Below, piece by piece: positions 1 to 7,770 of a stretch of DNA of 11,766 nucleotides. Each line of letters starts with the position of its first letter. Positions within the stretch are counted from its first letter, which is position 1. The notes beneath the pieces were generated by a model. It had not been told where the DNA came from and did not search any database. It saw nothing but the letters and a program-made list of their open reading frames with translations. Source of the stretch: Tardiphaga sp. (lineage in GTDB: Bacteria > Pseudomonadota > Alphaproteobacteria > Rhizobiales > Xanthobacteraceae); NCBI GenBank assembly GCA_014377915.1, contig JACMOT010000143.1:1-11766 (forward strand). Direction: 5' to 3'. The translations under genes were made by a program, and so were the position numbers.

Positions 1-3000
1 ACGTCGCCCGCGATCCCGGGCAGGCTTCCGCCGATATCGTCGTGCTGTCGGCGGCGGACAGCGATCTGGCGTCGTTCCACGCCGCGCATGCGGTGCTGCC
101 GCCGGACTTCCCGAGCCTGCGGCTGACCAACCTGCTGGCGCTCGGTCATCCCGCCTCGGTCGACCTCTATGTCGAGCGCACGTTGGCCAAGGCAAAGATT
201 GTCGTGCTGCGCATGCTGGGCGGCATCGGCTACTGGCCGCATGGTGTCGAGAGCCTGCGCAGTGACGCGCTGCGTAGGGGCGCCATGTTTGTCTGCATTC
301 CCGGCGAGATGTACTGGAACGCCGAACTGGCGGCGCGCGGCACAGCCGATAGCGAAGTCACCCATGCGATGTGGCGCTATTGCAGCGAAGGCGGCATCGA
401 CAATGCCCAACTGGCGCTGCGCCTCGCGGCGTCTTTGATCGGGCATGGCGACGCCCCGCCGGCGGCTCGGCCGATGCCTTCGGCCGGGTTCTGGCCGGCC
501 GAACCGGCGGCAGACGATCGTCCCAACGCTATCGTGATCTGTTACCGCGCGCTGGTCGCCGGAGGCGATACCGCGGCGATCGAGGCGCTTCGCCGCGCCC
601 TCGAGGCGCGCGGCCTCAACGCCGTCTGCATTTACGTCGCCAGCCTGAAGGACGAAGGCTCCGCCGCCTTCCTGCGCGCCGCGCTGGCGGCGCATCCGGC
701 TGATATCATCGTCAACGCCACCGCCTTTGCGACCGCGACCGCGCATGACGATGCCGGCGTGCTGGCGGCGTCGGGGTGCCCGATCCTGCAGGTGGCGCAG
801 GCCGGCACCTCGCGCGCCGCCTGGGACGCCTCGCCCCGCGGCCTGACACCGCGCGATCTGGCGATGCATGTGGTGTTGCCGGAAGTCGACGGTCGGATCT
901 TTGCCAATGCCATCGCCTTCAAGGAACGCGGCGACAGCAGCACCGGTTTTGCTCCGGTCACGTTCCAGCCGGTGCCGGACCGGATCGATGCAACAGCCGA
1001 TCTGGCGCGGGCCTGGGTGCGGCTGCGCCGCGCAGCTGCGCCGCAGCGCCGGGTCGCGCTGGTGCTTGCCAACTATCCGAATCGCGATGGGCGCATAGGT
1101 AATGGCGTCGGCCTCGATACGCCGCAGAGCCTGATCGACGTGCTCGCTTCGATGTGCGGCGCCGGCTATTCCATCGACGACGCACCAGTGGACGCCGCGG
1201 CGATGATGGCGCTGCTGCAGCCGGGGCCAACCAACGCGCTCGATACTCGTGATCGTCATGGTGAGGAGCTCTTGCGACGAAGCAATCCAGTTCTTTCTTC
1301 GCCCGACGGCTCTGGATTGCCGCGTCGCTCCGCTCCTCGCAATGACGTGGAGAGAACCGAGCGTGCCTCTCGCGTCGGCGGAACGACATGGTCACTGCTG
1401 GACTACAAAACCGCTTTTGCAACATTGCCAGACAACGTCCGGCTCGCCGTCGAATCGCGTTGGGGCAGGGCGGAGAGCGATCCTCATGTCGCTGAAGGGG
1501 AATTCCGCCTCGGGCTGCATCGCTTCGGCAATATCGTGGTCGGCGTGCAGCCGGCGCGGGGCTACAATATCGATCCGAAGAGCACCTATCACGATCCCGA
1601 TCTGGTGCCGCCGCATCATTACCTCGCCTTCTATCTCTGGCTGCGGCGTGAATTCGATACGCACGCAATCGTGCATCTCGGCAAGCACGGCAATCTCGAA
1701 TGGCTGCCGGGCAAGAGCGCGGGACTTTCCGCCGACTGCCTGCCCGATGCGGTGCTGGGTCCACTGCCGCATCTCTATCCCTTCATCGTCAACGATCCCG
1801 GCGAGGGCATCCAGGCCAAGCGCCGCGCCGCGGCCGTGATCATCGATCATCTGACGCCGCCGATGACCCGCGCCGAGCTGCATGACGATCTGGCACGGCT
1901 GGAAAACCTGGTCGACGAATATGCGCTGGCTGCCGATCTAGATCCGAAACGCGCGGCCTTGATCGCCGAGGACATCCTGTCGATGGCCCGCGCGCAGCGG
2001 CTTGACGCTGATGTCAACATCACGCGCGATACGCCGGCCAACGACGCGTTGCGCGCGCTCGACGCGCATCTGTGCGATCTCAAGGAAATGCAGATCCGGG
2101 ACGGGTTGCACGTGTTCGGCCGGACGCCAGAAGATGCTCAGCGTAACGATCTGCTGGTCTCGATCGCGCGGTTGCCACGCTCGGAGACGACGCCGCAGGA
2201 CGCGTCGTTGCATCGAGCGATCGCGGCGGATCTGGGCTTGGGCGATTTCGATCCGCTGACGCGCGATCTGGCGCTGGATTACGAGGGGCCGCGGCCAGCA
2301 TTGCTAGCCCATATCAGCGATGCGCTATGGCGCACGACGGGCGATACCGTCGAGCGCATCGAAGCGCTGGCGCTGCGAATGGTCTCGAATGTTTCGGATA
2401 GAGCGTCGTCGTCTTCCCCTCTCCCCTTATGGGAGAGGGGAGGAGAGTGCGCGGTCGCTGATGAAAATTGGCCCGCCACCTCCGCCGTTCTTGCCTGGAT
2501 CTCCATCACCCTGCGTCCCGCTATCGATGCCTGCGGCGCGGCTGAAATGAGTGCCTTTCTCACCGGCCTCGATGGCCATTTCGTCCGTCCCGGTCCCTCC
2601 GGCGCGCCGACGCGTGGGCGGCCCGACGTGCTCCCCACCGGGCGAAATTTCTTCGCCGTCGATGTCCGCGCGGTGCCGACGCCATCGGCTTGGCGGATCG
2701 GGCAGCTCGCCGCGGAGCGGCTGGTTGAAGGCTATTGGCAGGAGGCCGGCGAATGGCCGCGCGCGATCGCGCTATCGGCGTGGGGAACGTCCAACATGCG
2801 CACCGGTGGCGACGATGTCGCGCAGGGGCTGGCCTTGATCGGCGCGCGTCCGCTGTGGGAGGAAACCTCCGGCCGCGTCACCGGCTTCGCCATCATACCG
2901 CTGTCGGAGCTGAAGCGTCCGCGCGTCGATGTCACCTTTCGCGTCTCCGGCCTGTTTCGCGACGCCTTCCCGACCCAGATGGATCTGATCGGCTCCGCGG

Positions 3001-3836
3001 TCGCGGCGATCGCTCTGCTCGACGAGCCCGACGAGGCCAATCCGATTGCCGCGAATGTCCGGGCCAAGGCCATGGCGTTGCAGGCCGCCGGCATGAGCGA
3101 TGAAACCGCGCAGCGTCAGGCCGCGCGTCGGGTGTTCGGCTCGAAGCCGGGCGCCTATGGCGCGGGGCTGCAGGCCTTGATGGATGAAGGCGGCTGGGAC
3201 AAGCGCGCCGATCTCGCTTGCGTCTATCTCGACTGGGGCGGCTATGCCTATGGCAGCGGTGGCGAAGGCGAGGACGCGCGCGGCGACTTCGCCGAGCGGC
3301 TCAAGAGTATCGATCTGGTCGCGCAGGCCCAGGATAATCGGGAGCACGACATTCTCGACTCCGACGACTACTATCAGTTCATCGGTGGTCTCGCCGCGAC
3401 GGTGCAGACGCTGCGCGGCACCGCGCCCCGCATCGCTCATATCGACACCTCGCGGCCGGAGGCGCCGGTGTCGCGGCCGCTGAGCCATGAAATCTCACGC
3501 GTGGTGCGCGGCCGCGCCGCCAATCCGAAATGGATCAGGGGCGTGATGCGTCATGGTTACAAGGGCGCGTTCGAGATCGCCGCCACCGTGGACTATCTGT
3601 TCGGCTTTGCCGCCTCGACCGACGCGGTGTCGAACCACCATTTCGATCAGCTGTTCGCGTCCTATCTCGAAGACGAGGTGGTCCGCGACTTCATGCATGA
3701 TGCCAATCCCGCGGCGCTGCGTGAGACCGCCGCGCGCTTCGCCGAAGCGATCCGGCGGGGATTGTGGACCCCGCGCTCGAACCGCGCCGCCGACCTGATC
3801 GCCGAACTGCTGCCGACAAGCAAGGAAATCGCATGA
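1..3836 (+). CDS. cobN: CobN, large subunit of the ATP-dependent aerobic cobaltochelatase (5' partial)
   Basis: This subunit inserts Co2+ into hydrogenobyrinic acid a,c-diamide, working with CobS and CobT in the cytoplasm. The reading frame is open from base 3, giving 1277 visible residues. The true start lies upstream, because the visible N-terminus (ADIVVLSAADSDLASF) matches a CobN segment slightly inside the family start, so probably fewer than 20 residues are missing. Family signatures, numbered from base 3, are HLGKHGNLEWLPGK at 558-571, DVLPTGRNFFAVD at 875-887 and the C-terminal segment VMRHGYKGAFE. The protein is oddly interrupted by two repeat-derived segments (about residues 418-449 and 804-814), both in frame, so the gene looks intact and probably functional. 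The TGA stop overlaps the cobO start (ATGA), indicating an operon with translational coupling. Identity is near certain; activity with the insertions is inferred. Confidence 0.97.
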   Translation, partial: VARDPGQASADIVVLSAADSDLASFHAAHAVLPPDFPSLRLTNLLALGHPASVDLYVERTLAKAKIVVLRMLGGIGYWPHGVESLRSDALRRGAMFVCIPGEMYWNAELAARGTADSEVTHAMWRYCSEGGIDNAQLALRLAASLIGHGDAPPAARPMPSAGFWPAEPAADDRPNAIVICYRALVAGGDTAAIEALRRALEARGLNAVCIYVASLKDEGSAAFLRAALAAHPADIIVNATAFATATAHDDAGVLAASGCPILQVAQAGTSRAAWDASPRGLTPRDLAMHVVLPEVDGRIFANAIAFKERGDSSTGFAPVTFQPVPDRIDATADLARAWVRLRRAAAPQRRVALVLANYPNRDGRIGNGVGLDTPQSLIDVLASMCGAGYSIDDAPVDAAAMMALLQPGPTNALDTRDRHGEELLRRSNPVLSSPDGSGLPRRSAPRNDVERTERASRVGGTTWSLLDYKTAFATLPDNVRLAVESRWGRAESDPHVAEGEFRLGLHRFGNIVVGVQPARGYNIDPKSTYHDPDLVPPHHYLAFYLWLRREFDTHAIVHLGKHGNLEWLPGKSAGLSADCLPDAVLGPLPHLYPFIVNDPGEGIQAKRRAAAVIIDHLTPPMTRAELHDDLARLENLVDEYALAADLDPKRAALIAEDILSMARAQRLDADVNITRDTPANDALRALDAHLCDLKEMQIRDGLHVFGRTPEDAQRNDLLVSIARLPRSETTPQDASLHRAIAADLGLGDFDPLTRDLALDYEGPRPALLAHISDALWRTTGDTVERIEALALRMVSNVSDRASSSSPLPLWERGGECAVADENWPATSAVLAWISITLRPAIDACGAAEMSAFLTGLDGHFVRPGPSGAPTRGRPDVLPTGRNFFAVDVRAVPTPSAWRIGQLAAERLVEGYWQEAGEWPRAIALSAWGTSNMRTGGDDVAQGLALIGARPLWEETSGRVTGFAIIPLSELKRPRVDVTFRVSGLFRDAFPTQMDLIGSAVAAIALLDEPDEANPIAANVRAKAMALQAAGMSDETAQRQAARRVFGSKPGAYGAGLQALMDEGGWDKRADLACVYLDWGGYAYGSGGEGEDARGDFAERLKSIDLVAQAQDNREHDILDSDDYYQFIGGLAATVQTLRGTAPRIAHIDTSRPEAPVSRPLSHEISRVVRGRAANPKWIRGVMRHGYKGAFEIAATVDYLFGFAASTDAVSNHHFDQLFASYLEDEVVRDFMHDANPAALRETAARFAEAIRRGLWTPRSNRAADLIAELLPTSKEIA
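1254..1347 (+). repeat. Long imperfect palindromic repeat inserted in frame in cobN
   Basis: A left arm of 37 bases (1254-1290) and a right arm of 36 bases (1312-1347) are inverted copies pairing at 29 of 36 positions with one bulged base, around a 21-base loop. The right arm read in reverse starts CGTCATTGCGAGGAGC and ends GCAATCCAG, a sequence I recognise as a dispersed repeat in Bradyrhizobium, Rhodopseudomonas and other genomes. Its reverse-strand translation contains RHCEERSDAAIQ, a familiar artefact of spurious ORFs. It encodes an Arg/Ser-rich stretch (RHGEELLRRSNP...PRRSAPRND) between PTNALDTR and GGTTWSLLDYK, where CobN proteins usually have only a short variable linker. The palindrome is 94 bases, not a multiple of three, so flanking bases up to about 1380 probably belong to the insertion. 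No target-site duplication is visible. Confidence 0.85.
2412..2444 (+). repeat. Short palindromic repeat (CCCTCTCCC...GGGAGAGGG family) inserted in frame in cobN
   Basis: A perfect 10-base inverted repeat, CCCCTCTCCC at 2416-2425 and GGGAGAGGGG at 2431-2440, flanks a 5-base loop (CTTAT). The pairing extends to 14 bases with one G-U-type mismatch. Its translation SPLPLWERGG, and LPLSPYGRGE and PPLSHKGRGE in other frames, are well-known signatures of a dispersed hairpin repeat in Bradyrhizobium-like and some other proteobacterial genomes. In cobN it lies between NVSDRA and WPATSAV, adding roughly 10-24 residues. The palindrome itself has no stop codon in any of the three plus-strand frames. The exact insertion ends cannot be fixed without an uninterrupted relative. 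Confidence 0.75.
3822..3826 (+). promoter_or_regulatory. Ribosome binding site of cobO
   Basis: AAGGA lies 6 bases before the ATG at 3833, inside the last codons of cobN. It supports the ATG that overlaps the cobN stop as the cobO start, rather than an earlier in-frame position inside cobN. Confidence 0.7.
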
Positions 3837-4456
3837 CCGACCTTTCGCCCGACGACGAAAATGCGAAACACAAGATCAAGGCGGCGAAGCACAAGGCCGC
3901 GCGTGACAAGATCATGGCTACCAAGGTAGGCGAGAAGGGCCTGCTGATCGTCCACACCGGTACCGGCAAGGGCAAGACCTCGGCCGCGCTGGGCATGGTA
4001 TTCCGCCATATCGGCCACGATTATCCGGTCGGCGTGGTGCAGTTCACCAAGTCGCCGGAATGGGACACCGGTGAGGCGCGGCTGCTGAAGACGTTTCCGG
4101 ATCTGGTGACGCTGCACATCATGGGTGAGGGCTTTACCTGGATTACCCAGGACCGCGAGCGCGACATCGCCGCCGCCACCGCCGGCTGGGAGCGCGCCAA
4201 GGAAATGATCCGCGACGATCATCACCGCATGGTGCTGCTGGATGAGCTCAACATCGTGCTGCGTTACGACTATCTCGACCTCGAGGAGGTGCTGAAATTC
4301 CTGCGCGAGGAGAAGCCGGCCGACAAGCACGTCGTCATCACCGGCCGCAATGCCAAGCCGGAACTGATCGAGATGGCGGACCTGGTCACCGAGATGACGT
4401 TGATCAAGCATCCCTTCCGCGCCGGCGTGAAAGGCCAGAAGGGCATCGAATTCTGA
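3833..4456 (+). CDS. cobO: Cob(I)yrinic acid a,c-diamide adenosyltransferase (CobO/BtuR/CobA family)
   Basis: This enzyme transfers the 5'-deoxyadenosyl group of ATP to the reduced cobalt of cobyrinic acid a,c-diamide, the step after cobalt insertion, in the cytoplasm. The 207 residues match the usual family length of about 200. The sequence shows a Lys/Ala-rich N-terminal helix (residues 10-30), the P-loop TGTGKGKTS at 42-50, WDTGE at 77-81, MGEGFTW at 97-103, LLDELN at 135-140 and the family C-terminus [15 protein letters not shown]. Frame-compatible starts exist further upstream inside cobN. The ATG at 3833 was chosen because it overlaps the cobN stop, has an AAGGA at the right distance and gives the family N-terminus. 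The stop shares one base with the cobQ start. All key motifs are present. Confidence 0.97.
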   Translation: MTDLSPDDENAKHKIKAAKHKAARDKIMATKVGEKGLLIVHTGTGKGKTSAALGMVFRHIGHDYPVGVVQFTKSPEWDTGEARLLKTFPDLVTLHIMGEGFTWITQDRERDIAAATAGWERAKEMIRDDHHRMVLLDELNIVLRYDYLDLEEVLKFLREEKPADKHVVITGRNAKPELIEMADLVTEMTLIKHPFRAGVKGQKGIEF

Positions 4457-5940
4457 TGCCTGTAACCCCGGCGCTGATGATCCAGGCGACCGGCTCCAAC
4501 GCCGGCAAGTCGACGCTGGTCGCCGGGCTGGCGCGGGCGCTGGTGCGGCGTGGCTTGAAGGTGGCGCCGTTCAAACCGCAGAACATGTCGAACAATGCCG
4601 CTGTCGCGGTCGATGGCGGCGAGATCGGCCGCGCGCAGGCGGTGCAGGCGCGCGCGGCGCGGCTGCCGCCGAGTGTGCATATGAATCCGGTGCTATTGAA
4701 GCCGGAGACCGACACTGGCGCGCAGATCATCGTGCACGGCCAACGCTGGGGCACATTGCGCGCAAAAAACTATCTGGAAAAGAAGGCGCTGCTGTTGCCG
4801 GCCGTGCTGGAAAGTTTCGCGCATCTCGCCCGCGAGGCCGATATCGTTCTGGTGGAAGGCGCGGGTTCGCCGGCGGAGATCAATCTACGCGCCGGCGACA
4901 TCGCCAATATGGGTTTCGCCACGGCGGCGAATGTGCCGGTGCTGCTGGCGGGCGATATCGACCGCGGTGGCGTGATTGCCAGTATTGCCGGCACCCATCT
5001 GGTGCTGCAGCCGGAAGAGCGGACGCGCATCCACGGCTTCATCATCAACAAGTTTCGCGGCGACCCGCGCTTGTTCGACAGTGGCCTCAGCGCGATCACC
5101 GGGCTGACCGGTTGGCCGTCGTTGGGTGTCGTGCCCTGGCTGCCGCAGGCGGCGTGGCTGCCGGCGGAAGACGCGGTGGATCTGGATCGCACGCACGCGT
5201 CATCGGCGACGCGCATCATCGCGGTGCCGGTGTTGGCGCGGATCGCCAATTTCGACGACCTCGATCCGCTCGGCATGGAGCCCGGCGTGAGGCTAGTGTT
5301 CGTGCGGCCGGGCGAGCCGATCCCCGGCAATGCCGATGTCGTGATTCTGCCCGGCTCGAAATCCACCATCGGCGATCTGGCTTATTTGCGCGCGCAGGGC
5401 TGGGACATCGACATCAAGGCCCATGTCCGCCGTGGTGGCCATTTGCTTGGCCTGTGCGGTGGCTACCAGATGCTGGGCCGGACGATTAACGATCCCGACG
5501 GCGTCGATGGATCGCCCGGCACGGTCGACGGCCTCGGGTTGCTCGATATCACCACCCTGATGAGCGCCGACAAATCCACCACGCTGATCTCGGGCACGCA
5601 TTGCGCGACGGGGGCGGCGATCGAAGGTTACGAGATCCATCTCGGCCGCAGCGAGGGCGCGGATTGCGCGCGACCATTGCTGACGATCGACGGCCGTTCC
5701 GATGGCGCGGCATCACCCGACGGCCGCGTGCAGGGCACCTATGTACACGGCCTGTTCACCGGCGACGCGTTTCGCAAGGCCTGGCTGGCCAATCTCGGCA
5801 TCGCCTCGACGCTGGCCTATGAAGCGCGGATCGAGATAGCGCTCGACGCGCTCGCCGATCATTTCGAAACTCATCTGGACGTCGACCAGATGTTGAAGAT
5901 CGCCCGCAGCCGTCAGAGCAGCAACGCCAGCGCGGCATAG
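4456..5940 (+). CDS. cobQ: Cobyric acid synthase (glutamine-dependent amidotransferase)
   Basis: CobQ amidates the b, d, e and g carboxylates of adenosylcobyrinic acid a,c-diamide, using glutamine and ATP, to give adenosylcobyric acid. The 494 residues are the normal length. The N-terminal dethiobiotin-synthetase-like ATPase domain begins with ATGSNAGKS at residues 11-19, followed by [11 protein letters not shown] and [12 protein letters not shown]. The C-terminal class I glutamine amidotransferase domain has VILPGSKST, the nucleophile Cys334 in [10 protein letters not shown] and the histidine His431 in GTYVHGLF. The ATG at 4456 shares its A with the cobO TGA; the nearest purine-rich stretch (GAAGGG, 4438-4443) is 12 bases away, so initiation probably depends on coupling to cobO. 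The last 28 bases overlap the end of cobD on the other strand. No missing residues were noticed. Confidence 0.97.
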   Translation: MPVTPALMIQATGSNAGKSTLVAGLARALVRRGLKVAPFKPQNMSNNAAVAVDGGEIGRAQAVQARAARLPPSVHMNPVLLKPETDTGAQIIVHGQRWGTLRAKNYLEKKALLLPAVLESFAHLAREADIVLVEGAGSPAEINLRAGDIANMGFATAANVPVLLAGDIDRGGVIASIAGTHLVLQPEERTRIHGFIINKFRGDPRLFDSGLSAITGLTGWPSLGVVPWLPQAAWLPAEDAVDLDRTHASSATRIIAVPVLARIANFDDLDPLGMEPGVRLVFVRPGEPIPGNADVVILPGSKSTIGDLAYLRAQGWDIDIKAHVRRGGHLLGLCGGYQMLGRTINDPDGVDGSPGTVDGLGLLDITTLMSADKSTTLISGTHCATGAAIEGYEIHLGRSEGADCARPLLTIDGRSDGAASPDGRVQGTYVHGLFTGDAFRKAWLANLGIASTLAYEARIEIALDALADHFETHLDVDQMLKIARSRQSSNASAA

Positions 5941-6884
5941 ACGATCGCCTGCAACAGGCACGCCGCCGCGAACAGGTTCAGCGCACGGTCGATATCATTC
6001 GCGGAGGCTTCCTTGCGGGCTTCGGGATAGAGCCAGGGCTCGTTGACCTCGCCTTCGGCGTAACGCCTCGGCCCGGACAGCGCGATGCCGAGTGCGCCGG
6101 CCATTGCGCTCTCCGGCCAGCCGGCATTCGGTGAGCGGTGATGCGCGGCGTCGCGCCACATGATCCGCAACGCGGTGGTGATCGATCCCTGAACGACTGG
6201 CGCCACCAGCGCCACCAACACGCCGGAGCATCGCGCCGGGATCAGATTGACGAGATCATCGAGCCGTGCCGCGGCCCATCCGAAATTTTCATGGCGCAGG
6301 CTACGATGGCCGATCATCGAATCCGCGGTGTTGATCGCCTTGTAGGCGATCAGGCCGGGCAGGCCGAGCAGCGCCAGCCAGAACAGCGGCGCCACGATGC
6401 CGTCGGAAAAATTCTCGGCGGTGGATTCGATCGCCGCCCGCGATACGCCGGCCCTATCGAGTTGCTCCGGATCGCGCCCGACAATCATCGCGACCTTGGC
6501 TCGCGCAGCCTGGAGGCCGCCTTCGGAAAAAGCATCGCGGACGCGGGCGACATGCTGGTACAGGCTGCGCTGCGCCAGCAACACCGAGGCAAGGAAGCCC
6601 TCGACGACAACGCCACCCCAACTTTGCCTCAAGAGCTGATCGAGAACGAAACCGATCACGCCGGCGCCGGTGACCAGCAAAACCATCGTGCCGACACCCG
6701 CCAGTTGGCGTTGCGTCGGTGACCACGCTTCGCGGTTAAGCCGTCGATCGAGCCAGCCGATGGTATTGCCGATCCACACCACCGGATGCGGCAACCGCCG
6801 CCAGATGAAGTCGGGATCGCCGATCACCGCATCGAACAGGATGGCGACGACGACAAGCCACAGCGCATGGTCGGCGATTAGCAC
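5913..6884 (-). CDS. cobD: Adenosylcobinamide-phosphate synthase CobD (CbiB in enteric nomenclature)
   Basis: This inner-membrane protein joins adenosylcobyric acid to aminopropanol or its phosphate, giving adenosylcobinamide (phosphate). The 323 residues and about four or more hydrophobic segments fit the CobD/CbiB family. Signatures are DAVIGDP at 18-24, HPVVWIG at 33-39, VGRDPEQLD at 135-143, [10 protein letters not shown] at 153-162, [13 protein letters not shown] at 181-193, [12 protein letters not shown] at 207-218 and [15 protein letters not shown] at 251-265. The start is GTG, one base after the stop of the binding-protein gene, with a GGAG seven bases before it; no in-frame ATG fits better. 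It is therefore the second gene of a two-gene leftward unit. Its 3' end overlaps cobQ tail to tail. This CobD is not the Salmonella CobD, which corresponds to CobC here. Confidence 0.96.
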   Translation of the reverse strand: MLIADHALWLVVVAILFDAVIGDPDFIWRRLPHPVVWIGNTIGWLDRRLNREAWSPTQRQLAGVGTMVLLVTGAGVIGFVLDQLLRQSWGGVVVEGFLASVLLAQRSLYQHVARVRDAFSEGGLQAARAKVAMIVGRDPEQLDRAGVSRAAIESTAENFSDGIVAPLFWLALLGLPGLIAYKAINTADSMIGHRSLRHENFGWAAARLDDLVNLIPARCSGVLVALVAPVVQGSITTALRIMWRDAAHHRSPNAGWPESAMAGALGIALSGPRRYAEGEVNEPWLYPEARKEASANDIDRALNLFAAACLLQAIVYAALALLL

Positions 6885-6885
6885 G

Positions 6886-7770
6886 TCAGCGCTCCACGCG
6901 TTCGAGTTCGGCTGCCAGCCGGTCGAGCGCCTCGGCCAGCATCGGGCCGCCGCAGTTCATTAGCCGTTCCGGGATCACGAGCCGCTTCGAGGGTGGATAG
7001 AAGCCCTGCAGCGCCGGATGCAGCAGGAAGGCGCGACCCTCATCCTCGGCAAAATTGTCGCCTTCCGACAGCAACAGAAAATCCGGTTTTGCCGCAACAA
7101 TTACTTCCAGCGACGCAAAGCCGCCGCCGCGCAGGCCGAGATCCTTTGCCGCGCTATTCAGTCCGACGGCCGCCAGCAGCGCACCGGTCAGGCTGTCGCT
7201 GCCGGACACCCAGCCGCGCCGCGACAGCGCCAGCACGCGATAGGCTTTTTTCGCCGCGACGGCGCGGGCGCGTGCAATCGCGGCATCGAGTTTGGCGATC
7301 TCGGCGATGGCGCGGTCGGGGTGCTTCACGACGTCGCCCATCCGCAGTATCTGCTTCCTGACGTCCTCCATCGAGCGCGGCACATCGAATTCGGTGACGT
7401 TGAGGCCCTTGTCCTTCAGCAGTTCGCGGGTTGCGCGCTTGGTGTAGCGGCCGGCGACGACGATATCGGGCTTCAGCATCAGCACGTCTTCGGCCTCGCC
7501 GGAAAGCCGAGGAAATTGAGCAGCCCGGGCGGCATCCCAGGAACGTGTCTTATCCCGGGAATAGGGGCTGAGCCCCAAAATCTGCTCGGGATCGGCGAGC
7601 GTCATCAGTAACTGGTCGGTGCATAGATTGATCGAGGCGATGCGCGGCAGATCGGCGGCGAAGATTGGCGTTGCCAACGTCAGACCGAGCGTGGCGATCA
7701 ACGCGATGAAGGTTGCTCGCACCCCCTCGCGCTGGCTGCGGGATGATGGCATGAAGCGGACATGAAACAT
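6886..7770 (-). CDS. BtuF-type periplasmic substrate-binding protein of a corrinoid/metal-chelate ABC transporter
   Basis: This is a helical-backbone periplasmic binding protein that would capture a corrinoid (or iron chelate) in the periplasm and deliver it to a FecCD/BtuC permease. With the ATG at 7770 it has 294 residues. The N-terminus has a basic region, a hydrophobic core (about residues 19-34) and a likely signal peptidase site after IFA (residue 38). The mature start PRIASINLCTDQLL and the C-terminal RLMNCGGPMLAEALDRLA match PF01497-type proteins found in cob clusters. A second ATG at 7752 (288 residues) is also possible; neither has a strong ribosome binding site. The frame stays open upstream to 8763, but that part is antisense to cobC and was excluded. 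Stop and cobD start are one base apart. B12 as substrate is inferred from context. Confidence 0.9.
   Translation of the reverse strand: MFHVRFMPSSRSQREGVRATFIALIATLGLTLATPIFAADLPRIASINLCTDQLLMTLADPEQILGLSPYSRDKTRSWDAARAAQFPRLSGEAEDVLMLKPDIVVAGRYTKRATRELLKDKGLNVTEFDVPRSMEDVRKQILRMGDVVKHPDRAIAEIAKLDAAIARARAVAAKKAYRVLALSRRGWVSGSDSLTGALLAAVGLNSAAKDLGLRGGGFASLEVIVAAKPDFLLLSEGDNFAEDEGRAFLLHPALQGFYPPSKRLVIPERLMNCGGPMLAEALDRLAAELERVER
6892..6896 (-). promoter_or_regulatory. Ribosome binding site of cobD
   Basis: On the minus strand TGGAG ends seven bases before the GTG at 6884-6882, within the last codons of the upstream binding-protein gene. It supports the GTG start and translational coupling of the two genes. 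Confidence 0.65.

Noticed and set aside
1249..1839. A 196-codon plus-strand frame starting in the palindrome, with the peptide CDEAIQFF
   Set aside because: This is the usual spurious translation of the dispersed repeat continuing out of frame through cobN.
2772..3488. A 238-codon open frame antisense to cobN
   Set aside because: It has no recognisable domain and no ribosome site, and it mirrors strongly conserved cobN codons.
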